DNA of 64,000 nucleotides from Corynespora cassiicola (taxonomy: Eukaryota > Ascomycota > Dothideomycetes > Pleosporales > Corynesporascaceae). Location of the stretch: positions 2,542,001 through 2,606,000 of the forward strand of contig JAEUWY010000002.1 in the NCBI GenBank assembly GCA_022059125.1, written 5' to 3'. Positions within the stretch are counted from its first letter, which is position 1. Every line of letters begins with the position of its first letter. Shown here one piece after another: positions 25,560-40,500 of the stretch. The notes beneath the pieces are model-generated. The model was not told the DNA's origin. It saw only the letters and a list, made by a program, of their open reading frames with translations, and did not search any database. A program made the translations under genes and the position numbers.

Positions 25560-28500
25560 ATGCTTCAGCTTCGCGAGCCAATCCCAGAGCTGTCCATCCT
25601 CAACCCAGACCCTTCGTCGCTCGACGGCCCGGGCCTTCTTCACCACCTGGTGCATGCCTCTCCCCCCGCCGCAGGACTCGCCCTCGATTTCCTGGAACAT
25701 GGATCGAGCAGGCGCCAGTTCTCGTACCAGGACCTGCATGCCCTGAGTGACGCCCTTGCCGCCACCATCCTTCGCTCCCTGGCAAGGCTGAGAGATGCCT
25801 CTGCCGTTATCCCCATCCTGCTGCCGCAGTCACCCGAGCTGTACATCGCCATGCTGGCCATCCTCAAGGCAGGCAGGGCCTTCTGCCCCCTGGCAATGGA
25901 CACACCCGACGAACGCCTGAACTTTATCCTCAGAGACGTTTCGGCAGACTTGATAGTCACCACTTCGGCTCACCAGGCAGCCCTGCCTTCTGCCGCCAAC
26001 CTGACGCCCGTGTTTGTAGACCGCGAGCTTGCACGGGGCCACCCCCAGGGCAGTGGCTTGGAACCCCCGCCCATCGACACGAGCCAGCTGGCCTATGTGC
26101 TCTACACATCGGGTTCGACGGGCCTCCCCAAGGCCGTGGCCATATCTCACCGTGCCGTCACCCAAAGTCTGCTGGCTCATGATCGTCATATCCCACGCTT
26201 TGCTCGATTCCTCCAGTTCGCCGCTCCTACCTTCGACGTTTCCATCTTTGAGATATTCTTCCCCCTCTTCCGGGGTTGCACTCTTGTGGCGTGTGAGCGG
26301 ACCCGCATGCTCAATGACCTGCCCGCCGTCATTTCACTGCTACAGGTGGATGCTGCCGAGCTCACCCCAACCGTGGCGAGTAACCTGCTTCGGGGACGGG
26401 CCAGCGTACCGGGGCTTCGCCTGCTCCTGACCATCGGAGAGATGCTCACCCAGCGCCTGGTTGATGAGTTTGGGGGTGACGGATCTAGGGAGAGCATCCT
26501 TTGGGGTATGTACGGTCCGACTGAGGCAGCCATCCATTGTACTCTACAGCCGAGCTTCTCCACCAGCTCCCCAGTGGGCAACATAGGCCTCCCACTAGAC
26601 ACTGTGTCCGCCATGGTCGTCGAGCCACCTTCCAAGCACAGGTCCCCTGCCGACATCACGATACTGCCCTTGGGTGAGGTCGGTGAGTTGGTCATAGGCG
26701 GACCTCAGCTTGCAGAGGGCTACCTCAACCGTCCGGAAATTACTGCCCAGGCCTTCGTCCAGCACCCTGATTACGGACCGCTTTACAGGACTGGAGACAA
26801 GGCCCGTATCCGCCCTGACGGGTCCTTGGAGTGCCTAGGCCGAATCGTGTCCGGCCAGGTCAAGCTTCGAGGCCAACGAATTGAGCTCGGAGAGATAGAA
26901 CAAGTCATCTCCAAACTCGAGGGATGCCACACTGTCACAGTCTTGATCATCGAGGACACTCTGGTCGCTTTCTGTTCAGTTGGAACTCAGGCCGCGTCAA
27001 AGTCTACCGTCATCGATCTATGCAAACGATGGCTACCGTCTTACATGATACCATCTGACGTTATCTTCATGTCCAGGATGCCTCAACTTCCTTCCGGCAA
27101 AATTGACAAGCATGCATTGAAGACCTTCTATGCACAGCAACACGGCTCGAATAATCCAAGCAATTCTGTGCCAAGGGATCCCTTCAGCCTTGCCATACTC
27201 AGTCTTCTTCACTTGACCCTAGGTCAACAACTCTCGGTAGATGCGGAGCTTGCTTCCACCGGATTAGACTCCCTACGAGCTATACGTGTGGCTTCCATGT
27301 TACGTGAACACGGCTACGCTGTCAGCGCAACGGATGTACTGTCGGCCCAAACTCCCGAGCATCTTATTGATATGTGTCGAGAAGCAAAGAATGAACGCGA
27401 ACGTTTCAAAGTGGGACACGAATTGGATGCAACCCGAGTGCTCCATGCTCCGGACATCGATTCCTTTCAGTCAGAATATGTCGCCCTCGTTCCTTGTACT
27501 CCTCTACAAGAGGCAATGCTTGCCGAAACTGTAGCGAGGCCAAGTGCATACTGCAATTGGGTTGAACTCGAATTATCCCAGCCACACTCGTACAGCACGA
27601 TCCGAAAGTGTCTAGAGACTCTTGCCCAGGAGAATGAGATTCTTCGCTCTGGCTTTTTCTCGATGGCTTCTGGTTCCACTTCTTTCGGCCAAGTCATATG
27701 GAAATCTTTGAGTACATCTCAAATCAGCCAAGCGTCAGCCTTTTCCCGCTTGTTTTCTCTCGGTTCACCCGAGTCGCTTCTTCGACCTTTGACTATTCAG
27801 GTCAACGCAAGTCTCGAAAAGCCACGCTTACTCTTCCAAATTCACCACGCCCTGTATGATGGGTGGTCTTTCGACTTACTGTTGTGTGATCTCAACAGGC
27901 TCCTTGCCAGCCAACCACTCAACCCTCGACCGCAATACCGCGACATCGCTCGATTTTTTTCTTGCGAGCTCGACGAAAGGGAGCGTTCGGCAAATCAGTT
28001 ATACTGGGCCGGCATTTTACGCGACTACTGTCCAAAGCCATTAACCAACTTCAATGGCAAGATAATACGGGATGCGGCTCTACAAAGATACCGTGTCCCG
28101 TCAACAGTCGACATTCAGTCACTCTACAGGACCGCCAACAGGCATGCAGTAAACCCCCAGGTTTTCTTCCAGGCGGCAATCTCGTATGTTCTCGGCCTAT
28201 ATCTTGGTTCCCAAGATGTTGTGATTGGAACGGTCACATCTGGAAGAACAATCCCCGTGACAGGCATCGAAAATGTGGTGGGGCCCTGCATAGCTTCCCT
28301 CCCCTTTCGCCTCGATTTCTCGAAATGCCAAACCGCCAAAAGCATCATTGAAAATACCCAACGGATCAATCGCGAAATGCTACGGCATTGCACTTTGCCG
28401 CTGCGGGAAATACTTCGCACTTCAGCCTCGCATTCACGCATGAAGTTGTTCGACGTTCTTTTCGTTTGGCAACAATCGCTCTTTTCAGATGAAAACGAGC

Positions 28501-31500
28501 CTTCGTTGGCAACTGTAGTGGATAGTGCCGATGATTCGGAATTCAGCGTCACTTTTGAACTGGAGCCTCAAGACAATTTCTTACTGTACACAATCACCTT
28601 TGATCCATCGGCCATGCCAGAGAAGCAAGTCAAATACTTTTCTCGTCAGATTGATGATGTCGTCAATCATTTACTCGGAGATATCGACAGCAAGGTGGAC
28701 GCTATTGGGCATTGCTTTGCAGCACACAATCTCTCGATAGCAAACGCGACACCCACTCGAAGACCTATCAATCATGGACCAGCCTACGCTGTTGAAGAGT
28801 GGGCATCAGTCGCACCTGAGAAAGAGGCACTTGTCTTTGGCTCCCTAGACGAAGGCGTTATGAAGACGAAGGAAAAGCTGACCTATCATACCCTGAATGC
28901 TCGCGCCAATCAACTTGCCCACGCACTTTTAGCGGTTGGTATGAAAAAGGACCAGCTGGTGGCCGTCATGATGGAGAAATCCGTCAGCTTGTACCTATCC
29001 ATACTTGCAGTCCTCAAAGTTGGGTGCGGGTACGTACCGATCGTTCCAGACACGCCAATCGAACGAATCGAACGGATCTTGGCAGACTCTGGGGCGGCAA
29101 TATGTATCATCGACAAATCAACATCATCGGTACCACGAGGAGAGCCATATACTGTGCTGAATTTAGATCAAACGGATTTGTCGCGACACCCGACGGACAA
29201 TGTAATCATGGAATATGATGGCTCCCATCTTGCTTATGCTGTCTTTACGTCGGGGAGCACAGGAACTCCCAAAGGCGTCCTCGTCACTCAAGACAACCTA
29301 ATGAGCAACCTTCAGTTCTTGTCAGGGCTGTATCCTACTTTCGATGATTCGCGTCTCCTACAGTCCTGCTCACAGGCATTTGATGTTTCTGTCTTCGAGA
29401 TTTTTTTTGCTTGGTATACGGGTATATGTCTATGTGCAGCAACCAAGGACGACCTCTTCCAGGATTTCGAGGCTGCCATTGACAGCCTGGACATTACACA
29501 TCTCAGCTTGACTCCCACTGTGGCTGCCTTGGTGGATCCAGTACATGTGCCCAAGGTCAAATTTCTCGTGACCGCTGGAGAAGCTCTGACCGAGCACGTG
29601 AGAAGGCAATGGGCTGGTAGGGGATTGTTTCAAGGTGAAGATAGTATGCTCCCTGTCTGGCAATCTCTAACCCAATTTCAGGATATGGACCTTCAGAAAC
29701 GACAAACATATGCACGGTCAAGGCCAATGTGACTTTGGACGATCTGATTAACAACATCGGGCCCCCGTTCGACAATACATCGGCTCTAGTCCTCGATCCA
29801 CATAGCAATGCCATTCTTCCACGAGGTGCAGTTGGCGAGTTATGCTTCGGCGGCACACAAGTCTTTCGAGGATACCTGAACTTGCCAGAGCTGAACGCTA
29901 AGAAAATACTGGACCATGCTGATTATGGGCGCATTTATCGATCTGGTGACATGGGCATCATCTTACCCGACGGCTCTATTCTCTTTACAGGCCGATCAGA
30001 TGATCAAATCAAGATTCGAGGCCAGCGAGTAGAGCTGGGTGAAATAACTTCCATCATACTAGACCATAACCTAGTCGAGGATTGTGTTACGTTGCTTTTG
30101 GAGGCAAGGAAAGGCGTACCAGAGCTCGTCAGCTTTTGGGTCCCAAGAAATTCCATGGAAGTCGACTTTCAGCCAATATCGCCAGAAAGTTTTCGGTCAA
30201 CCATATCGGAGCTTTTCGACCAGCTTGCTCTGAAACTTCCATCCTACATGATTCCAACTCATTTGGTGCCGATCTCCCTGATTCCGATGACCGCTCAAGC
30301 TAAGGCGGACAAACGTCTCTTGGCTGCAACATTCAGCAACTTTGAGCGTCAGTACTTGGAGAAGGTCACCCTGGCATACGAAGACAATGGTGAAATTGGA
30401 TCCTTGAATGCAGCTGAAACTTCCATCGCGACGGTGTTAGCGGAGACACTTGGTACTTCTCTCTCCGAGATACGACGGACATCATCATTCTACAGCCTAG
30501 GTCTCGATTCTATATCTGCCATTAGGTTCTCCACAAAACTCAGAGAGGCCAAGCTTGGTCACTTTCCCGTTTCTTTCATCCTCAAAAATCCTACGATAGC
30601 CGCCTTGATGGCGATGGGATCCAATCCCACATGTTGGGATCAGACATCCGGGGACACCACGACTTCACTGTCTCATGTATTCGCAGGACTGCTCCCAGAC
30701 ATCCGGGAGAATTTTCATCGCCGCGGTCATACCGTGGAAAAAGTTCTGCCCTGCACACCCTTGCAGGAGGCAATGCTCTCAAGCACCCAGGCATCTTTGA
30801 AATCATCATACTACAATTGCTTGGTTTTCACGGTCAACGGCGATGTCGCAAAGTTGAAAGAAAGCTGGTCGACCGTGTTCAAGAGGCATCAAATCCTTCG
30901 GACCGCCTTTGTGACCACTGATGATCCCAAGTATGCTTATGCACAGGTAGTCTTGACGGATCGGCCGCTGCAGTGGGACCAGTGGAGACCAGGTCTTGAT
31001 ATGACCTTGTATGCGAAAGGAGAAATCACGAGCCTTCTGGAACGTCAGGAACCGCCTGTTCGACTGGCAATCAATCAGGATGGTGAACCAAAACAGCTCC
31101 TTTTCTGCTGTCATCATGCTCTCTATGATGGCACAGCTATCTCGGTCCTACTTGAGGAAATAGAGCACCTGTATAAGGATTCAAGCTTACCCTCTCCCGT
31201 CGCCTACGAGAGCTATCTGCAGCATATGATGTTCCAAGATCTTGGCAGTGCTGACAAGTATTGGTCTACGTTACTTGCCAATCACACTCCAACATTCTTT
31301 CCAGTTGTTTCAGCGCCAGCAACCAAACCTCAGGGCCAGGCTCTCACGTCCGAAAAGACTCTCCAAACTCCTCTAAGCGAGGCGCTAGAAGCTAGCCAGA
31401 ACGCTTCTACGTCCCTGCTTTCCCTTGTTCAAGCGACATGGGCAAAGCTGTTGCACTTCTACACCGGAGAAGATGATGTTTGTTTTGGTAACATCGTCAG

Positions 31501-34500
31501 TGGCCGTGCACTATCCGAGAATAGTCTTGATCGACTTGTGGCGCCATGCTTCAATACACTTCCAGTGAGAGCGAATTTTGAGTTCCAGGTATCGAACCTC
31601 AACTTGATCAAATCACTTCATTCAATCAACGTCGATTCCTTACCCTTTCAGTTAACGCCGCTGCGACGTATACAGGCGGTTGTGTCGGGTGACAAGGGAC
31701 ACTTGTTTGATACGCTGGTCATTCTCCAACCGCCCAACAAAGAACTGGACCATTCCATCTGGTACCTTGAAAAGGACCTGGGTGATATGGATCTTCCAGT
31801 AGTATGCGAGATCACACAGGACAAAAAGAACGACTTGCTCCACTTGACCTTCCACTATCAGACATCTCTCCTTTCTGAGTTGGAAGCAAGAGCCATTGCT
31901 CAAACATTTGACGCAGCCCTCCATTCTCTCGTCAAGTTCCCCCAGGCCCTTGCTGGAGATACTATAGGCTTTCCTTCCCACATACAGGCCGTTTCCAATC
32001 TGGACTTTTCTCGTCTTCCTTCGGAGAATGGCAGGTTCCTGCATTCGGGCTTTGAACAGAATGCAGCAGGATTTCCCGACATGATCGCACTGGACTTTCG
32101 GCATGATACAGGAGAAATAGCATCTTGGAGCTTTCGAAATCTGAACAAAAAAGCAAATCAGATTGCCCATGCGTTGATCCAACATGGCGTTCAAGTCTCG
32201 GACATTGTACCGATCCACATGCATAAATCACCGGAGTTCTACGCAAGCATACTCGGCATCATGAAGAGTGGCGCAGCGTTCGCACCAATACATCCGGAAT
32301 TGCCGACAGCCAGAAAAGAATTCATGGTATCTGAACTGAACCCCAGAGTTGTGGTCTGCACCGTTGAATCTCCATTACAGACATCACATTCCATTACGCT
32401 ACTCAAGGTCGACTCCCTCGAAGGTTATCCCACCAGTAATCCGAATGTACAAGACCTCAGTCCGACCGGCTTGGCATATTGCCTTTATACCTCGGGGTCT
32501 ACTGGGCTACCTAAAGCCGTGAGCATGGAGCATGCCGCGCCAATTCAAACCATCGAAAGCTCCAGATTGTTGGTTCCCTGGAGACCAGATTCTAGGCTCC
32601 TTCAGTATGCTGCAGTTACATTTGACATGTGCTACTATGATTGCTTTATGGCTTGGACCTTTGGGTTTACCCTCTGTGCAGCAAGTCAAGGCGCAATGCT
32701 GAATGACCTTTCTGGAAATATCAACGCGTTGAGTGTCGACCTCTTGGATCTTACTCCTTCAGTTGCAATTTCTCTATCAAGAACAGATATACCCAGCGTA
32801 AGGTGGTTGTACTGTATAGGCGAAGCTATGTCACCGGAAATCGTCAAGAAATGGCATGGAGCATGCGTTAATTCGTATGGGCCTACCGAAGCCGCCTTCT
32901 GCACCACCATGTTTCCAGTCCAGGAAATTTCTAGGATATCAGTAATAGGGAAGCCCTTCCCATCAACTTCGTTCGCTGTTTTCTCTCCAAGGGGTGAGAG
33001 ACCATTGCCGGTGCTTGGTGTTGGCGAGCTTTACATTGGGGGTGCTCAGCTAGCTAGAGGTTACCATGGCAAACCGCAACTTTCTGAACTGAAATTCGTT
33101 TCCAAGTGCGGCCAGAGATTCTACAGAAGTGGAGATGTTGTCCGCATGTTGGCCAACGGCGATTTCGAATTTCTTGGACGTATAGATGACCAAGTCAAAA
33201 TTCGGGGGCTTCGAGTCGAACTGGGTGAAATCAACCACGTTCTTCAAAACTGCGACGAGAACATCACCTCGGTTTCAACTCAAATACTGAGAGTGGAAAG
33301 AGATATGAAGGATCAGCTCGTTTCGTTCTTAGTTCCGCGGACGCCCATTGACATAAAGGAGGGCTTGGAGCTGAAAACCAAAGCGAAAAGAGAGGCAGCC
33401 CAAAAATTGCCTTCATACATGGTACCACAGTTCATTATACTGGTTGAAAATATTCCAAAGTCCATGGCCGGGAAGATTGACAAAAACGCACTCTCAAAGA
33501 TATTCCATGAGTCCGATGAGATCAAACCCACTGGGGTGTTATCGATGAAAGAGACTGAGCATCACGAGTGGACTGAAACTGAACTGCGAGTCCGAGAGAT
33601 ATTTGCCAAGCTCTCTGGCACAGCTGTGGAGACAATATCTCCAGAAATTTCGATCTACCAGCTGGGTCTCGACAGCATAAGCGCCGTACAGATTGCTGCT
33701 GCCTTGCGCAAGCTCGGATATGAAGTCAGTGCAATGGACATCATGAAAAACACTAATTGCATCACCATCGCTGCCAACCTAGTTCAGCGGCCTTTTTCAT
33801 TTGGTTCTGGGCAGGAGTACGACTTTGAGGCCTTTGAGGCGGCGCATAGACCTTGTTTAGCTTCTGCACACGCGATCAAAGACGCCGACATTGAAGCTAT
33901 TAGGCCTTGCACCCCGCTTCAGAAAGGCATGCTATCGCAATTCATTGCTAAGGACGGTTCTGTCTATCTGAATTACCTGCGTTTGCAAGTCGAAGACGGA
34001 CTGGACTTGACCCGGATAAGGAAGGCGTGGTCAACAGTCATGAAGAGACATCAGATGCTCAGAACAGGCTTTGTCCATCTGAAAGATTCAAAACATGCCT
34101 TTGCAATGGTTCACTTCACACCATCAGCATTGGAATGCCCCTGGGAGATGACCAAAGAACTGGAGACATCCATGACAGCCGACCTTTGGCTACAATCTGT
34201 GCAGCGCACAGTCATAGAACAGCTGCATCTTCCACCATGGCGAGTGCGAGTAATACAAGAGAACGGTGTCATTTTCTTGGATCTCGCCATGTTTCACGCC
34301 CTTTTCGATGCACAAAGCTTGCGCACTATTTTCGACGATGTTTGGGCTTCGTATACTGAGTGTCATCTTGCCTCGCCTGCTCCGCTTGAACCAGTCATCG
34401 GCACGATTTTGCGATTGAACAATAGTGAGCGAGCAGAGAGGGATGGTTTCTGGACACGGTTAGAGGCGACGACTAGGCCTACCAAGTTCCCCAATCTATC

Positions 34501-37500
34501 GCCCCTACACTACAGCCCAGCGCCGTCGTATGTGGCTACTTTAATGAGTAATAGACCATTGACCGAACTCGAAGCTGGTTGCCGCAATTCGGACGTCACA
34601 CTGCAAGCGATTGGTATGGCCAGCTGGGCAACTCTACTGTCTGCCTATGTTGGCGAACCATCTGTCACGTTCGGTGTTGTTCTATCTGGACGCAACTTCG
34701 AGGAGGCCGAGAGCGTGGTATTTCCCTGCATTACAACAGTACCATGTCCAGTCGAAGTGTCGGATGACAAAATGAAAATGCTCAGAGAGATCATGATCTT
34801 CAACGCTGGGGTGCAGCAACATCAATTTACACCGCTGAACGAAATCCAAAAACTGATGGGCCATCCGAATGGACATCTTTTCGACACCATATTTGCTTAT
34901 CAGAAACTTCCGACCAAAGAGCAAGCGGCTGGGTTATCAACCGTTGTTGACGAGAGGGCTACGATAGAGTATCCAATCTCTATCGAATTGGAGCCGAAAG
35001 ACGGACGGTTGGAGCTTCGACTCACTGCTCAATCCCATGTTGTCCCGAAAGCCCAAGCTAACGTACTGCTCAAACAACTGGACAGTCTGGTCCAGCAGTA
35101 TCTCTTTCTAGATGACTCGCCGATGCAAGCTTGCATACATGAGGAACTCTACTCCATCACTCCTGCAGCAGAACCTGTGTTACCCTCCGAAGCAAATCTC
35201 CTCCATGAGTTTGTCGAAATTTCTGCATCTCGGTTTCCTCATCGTCCTGCTTTTGAATTTTGCACTTCTATACATGGAGGCGGGTATGATCGACAAGTCT
35301 GGAGCTACGCTGAACTGGATGCAGAGGGGAATAGAATTGCACAGTTGCTTATATCATATGGGGCACGACCAGGAGAGCTTATCGCAGTGTGTTTCGACAA
35401 ATGCCCAGAAGCATCATTCACGATGCTGGGCATATTGAAGGCTGGCTGTGCGTTCGTGGCATTGGATCCAAGTGCCCCCATCGCACGTCGCGTCTTCATG
35501 ATCGAAGACTCCGGCGCGAAATTAGTTCTCTCAACGAAAGTTACTTCGAGCGGCCTCGAGGATAAGAGCGTTGCGAAAATCATCAACATCGACCAATTGG
35601 ATCTGCAAGAATACTCATCCAAGAAACCTCATACGAATCGGGTCATCGAGCCTCAAGACAGAAGCTATTGTCTCTATACATCAGGCACAACAGGCATTCC
35701 CAAGGGCTGCGAATTGACTCACGAAAACGCTGTGCAAGCAATGCTTGCATTCAGACGTCTCTTCAGTGGATATTGGGACCATATGTCTCGCTGGCTCCAG
35801 TTTGCATCATTCCATTTCGATGTCTCGGTCCTTGAACAATATTGGAGTTGGTCAGTTGGCATATGTGTCGTATCTGCTCCTCGTGACCTGATATTCGAGG
35901 ACTTGGCGTCATTCATTCGCACGCTTGGAATCACCCATATTGACTTAACACCAAGCCTAGCGCGCATCCTACATCCGGATGATGTCCCTAGTCTCTGCAA
36001 AGGTGTATTTATCACGGGCGGAGAAAGTTTGAGGCAAGACATTTTGGATGTCTGGGGTTCCAAATCAGTCATCTACAATGGCTATGGACCTACTGAAGCA
36101 ACAATCGGCGTCACAATGTACCCACGTGTTCCTACCAATGGAAAGCCGTCCAATATCGGCGCTCAATTTGACAACGTAGGCTCATATGTTTTCCGGCCAG
36201 GGACTGAAATTCCAGTATTAAGAGGGGCCGTCGGAGAACTCTGTGTATCTGGTAAACTCGTTGGCAAAGGCTATCTGAACCGTCCAGAACTTACCCAGGA
36301 ACGCTTTCCTCATCTTGAAGAGTTTGGCGAGAAAGTTTACCGAACAGGGGATCTAGTCAGAATTCTCCATGATAACACATTCGACTTCCTCGGCCGGGTC
36401 GACGACCAAGTCAAGCTTCGTGGACAACGACTGGAAATTGGAGAGATCAACTCCGTTGTCAAGCAATCTGGAGCAAATATTTCAGATGTCACAACCCTGG
36501 TCCTCAAACACCCCAAACAGCAAAAAGAACAGCTCGTTTCTTTCGTTGTGCTCGAGGGCAATCGAAAGGACAAGCCAAGGGTTCTTTTAGAGCGGTCGAC
36601 TCACCTCGACCAAGCAAGAAGTCTCTGCCAAGAAAAATTGCCAGTCTACATGGTACCAACTCACTTTGTTGCTGTATCAACTATGCCGCTTTCGCCCAAC
36701 AACAAAGCGGATCGGAAGAAGCTCAAGGAAATGTATGATGCGCTCTCTATCAACGACCTTCAGGTTCTCTCCAGCGTCGCAATCTTGGCTGAGGAATGGA
36801 CTAGCAAGGAGTCTAGAATCAGAGCCATCCTCAGGGATACTCTTGATATCAAGGAAGAGGATATCGGAAAAGACTCTAGCTTCTTCGAAATCGGTATGGA
36901 CTCTATCTCAGTCATTGGTGTCTCGAAAGCCTTGAAGCAGGCTGGCTTTTCCAGCGCGGCGGTTTCAGCGGTCATGAAGAACTCTACCATTCGTCGACTC
37001 GCCAAAGCTTTGACATGCGATCTGTCAGCCTCGACTGATCGAGGTTCTATTGTCGCAGCACAGCAATATATCACTGCAGTACAGCACCGACATAGGAGAT
37101 CTGTCGCAGAATCTCTTTTCACGGGTGCACGAGAGATTGAATGTCTCGCTCCCTGTACTGCTCTTCAGCAGGGAATGATAGCACGTGCTTTGGAAAGCAA
37201 CCTGTCTCTCTACTTCAATTCGTTCACCTTCGAGTTGAGTGACACAGTCGACATCCAAAGGCTCCAGGGTGCTTGGCAAGAGACTTTCTCCAGCGTGCAG
37301 ATTCTAAGGACAATATTCGCAAACACCACGGACGGATATGTCCAGGCCGTGCTTCGCGCTCCAGGATTACCATGGAAATCGGCTCACAGCACTGAACATG
37401 AATCTGAAGTTCAGCTCCTGCAGCGATTGAAATTAGAGTGGGAAGACCGAAACAGAAGCGATTTCAAGCGGCCTTTTGAGCTTGTCCTTGCACACACACC

Positions 37501-40500
37501 ATTACGGAAAATATTGATAGTGCATATCTTTCATGCTCTGTATGATGGTATCAGTATTGAACTCACGTTCAAAGCTGTATGGGATGCATACAATGATCAT
37601 CGCAAAGGACAGCGTGGTCCTCCGTTCCAGTCGGCATTGCCATATGGTCCCCTGCTGTCCGTTCGTGCCGCAAAAGATTTCTGGATCAAGCATCTAGAAA
37701 GCGCTACCTTCACCCCTTTCCCCGCATTCCAGGTCGATAAAAGCGGAACACCGATCATTGTCTCACGAAATATCAACAGCCTTGCCGAGTTGGAGCCCAT
37801 GAGAAGGACGCTAAATGTCACTGCGCAAGCAATTGCTCAGGCATGTTGGCTGAGCACTCTGAACAAGTATATCAAGAGCTCGACCACGATTGGCTTGGTA
37901 GTATCTGGACGTGGCATTGATCTTGAAGACGCAGACCAGATCATTGGGCCACTCTTCAACACAATTCCTTACTACCATCGGCTGCATACCCGAGACACAT
38001 GGGCATCTTCTATCAAACGGGTTCATGATTTCAACATCTCAGCGTATCCCTATCAACACACTGCTTTAAGAGACATAATGAAGTGGTGTAAGCGCAGGCA
38101 TGGCCAGCCTCTCTTTGATACGTTGTTCGTGTACCAGGTGGTAGGCGTAGAAGATGACTGGTCAAAGAATCCCACCTGGAAACTAAGAGACGCATCTGCT
38201 GGCAATGACTACCCTGTGGCGCTTGAGATTGAGCAGCATGGTACTGACGGACTCAAGCTCACTTTGGTTACTCAAGGGCATATATCTGATGAAGAAACCT
38301 CGACTCAACTTCTTGATGACTTTGAGGATGCGCTCAGGGATGCACTGGAAAATTCCGACAAAGATCTCCCAGCCCATGTCATCGATGAAGAATGTTGCGA
38401 ATTTCCATCGGTCCAAAATGACAAACCGGCACCCGACACTTTGGAAGATCATGCAAATATCGAATGGGCAGGTGACGGCGTGGTAATCCGTGAAGAAATC
38501 GCCAGCCTTAGCGGCTCTGACATCAGCGAAATAAACCACGGAACATCCATTTTTGAGCTGGGCCTAGACAGCATTGATGCCATCAAGCTCTCGTCCAAGC
38601 TAAAGAAACGCGGCATCGGGCTTCCTGTAAGCAACATCATGCGTAGCTTGACAATTGCTAGCATGCTTCAGCACATTTCACACAACAAGCACTTGTGGAA
38701 GCAAGAGCCTTCGAGCATGATCTTCAACTCCCACAAGAAGCGACTGGAGTCCCATCTCCGGCGGCGCGGCACTAAGACAGACGATCTCGAGCAGGTGTTA
38801 CCACTGACACCCCTCCAAGAAGCAATGGTAGCGGAAATGATCTCCTCCCGGTATAACAGATATTATAACCATGATATCATGCGAATTTCAACGGATACCG
38901 ACATTGAAAAGCTGAAGCACGCCTGGACAAGAGTAGCTATGAGCTCGCCAATTCTGCGGACGTCTTTCACAGAAGTCGATGATCCAAGCATTGACTTTGC
39001 GTTTGCACAGATTATCCATCGCCGACCGCATAATTTCTGGAAAATCATGAAAGTCGAAGGAGAATGTGATTGGGATGTCATTCTCACCTCCGTTACAAGG
39101 GAAGCTACCACGTCGAACCTATCCGAGCCTCTCTTCTCAATTCGATATGTGGAGACTTCGACCGGTCGTTATCTCATGCTTTCGATCGCCCATGCTCTGT
39201 ACGATGGGTGGTCTCTGGGTCTCTTACACGCTGATGTTCAACGCGCGTACAAAAGTCAGCTCGAGGCACGGCCGAGCTACGAGCCTATTCTTCGCGACAT
39301 CCTGACCACGTCCGGCTCTGATGCTGCCGCATTTTGGCGTGACTTTCTATCAGGAGCCAAGCCGACCAAACTTCCGCAAATCACTCATGGAGGGCGCCAA
39401 CAAGTTGTGCGAAGAGAAAGATATAGCCACATCAGCCTTTCAGAGGTCTCGTCGTTTGCCAAACAGAACAAACTCTCGCTACAAACTGTCGGCCAGACTG
39501 TTTACTCTTTGGTCCTGGCCTCATACACAAAATCACTCGATGTTGTTTTCGGCTCCGTGCTGTCAGGTCGCGATGACGAAAATACGGCCAAGGTTCTCTT
39601 TCCTACAATGAATACGGTGGCAATCCGCGCGATTCTCCATGGGACACGCCTCGAAATGCTGAGATATATCCAAGACAACTTCACCAATATCAAGCAATGG
39701 CAACATTTTCCACTACGGAGAGCACTCGGTCTTGCTGGAGTTCAGAGCAATCTGTTTGAGAGCTTGTTCATCTATCAAAAGGGGATGTTCAATCTTGAGC
39801 AAGAACAGCCTTGCTTATACGAAAGCATTCAGGGTCAGAGCGATGTCGAATACCCTGTCTGTGTAGAGATGGAGGTTATAGGCGAAGAACTAGTGTGGCG
39901 ATGTGCGGTCAAGGAAACAGCTGACGAGGACTGGGCGGATCACTTACTAGATAACATGGATAAAGCCCTGGGAGGAATACTGGAATGGCCTCAAGCACCA
40001 ACAATCGAATTCGGGGATGGTATTACATCGATATGTGGCCTACCGGCGTTCGAAGAAAATTGCCACCAAACCGCCAATTCCGGTAAAGCTCAAGAGGATG
40101 CTAGAGTCCGCAGCACAGAGTCACCGACCACAAAGGCTATTCGGGAGGTCTTGGCTTTTGCATCCAAGACACCAGAGGATGAAATTCAAGAAGACATGAC
40201 GGTATTCCACATTGGTCTTGATTCTATCAGTGCCATCAAGGTTTCCTCGCTACTTCGCAAACGAGGAATCAACCTCAGTGTTGGTGAGATGCTAAAAATG
40301 GGTACTGCAGAGAAAATGGCCCAACTGGTCGACGGGCGCACTCCCGAGAAATCCGAAGCTTTCAATGACGCTCAAGCTGTAATCCGGAGCACAATGGCCA
40401 ACATTGACGAAAGCAAAGTGCTTCAACTAGCATCCTTGAAGAGAGAGGATGTTGAGCAACTGTTACCCGCAACAGCCGGCCAGACATATATGCTATCTAT

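Noticed and set aside
25453..25746. 97-aa frame at the NRPS start as a protein-coding gene
   Set aside because: No domain, overlaps the NRPS start, low-complexity composition; kept only as a possible uORF observation.
29635..29734. Apparent frameshift or premature stop splitting the NRPS into two genes
   Set aside because: A 47-nt GTGAAG...TTCAG intron with CTAAC branch signal joins the frames exactly at the conserved GYGPSE motif, so it is one gene.
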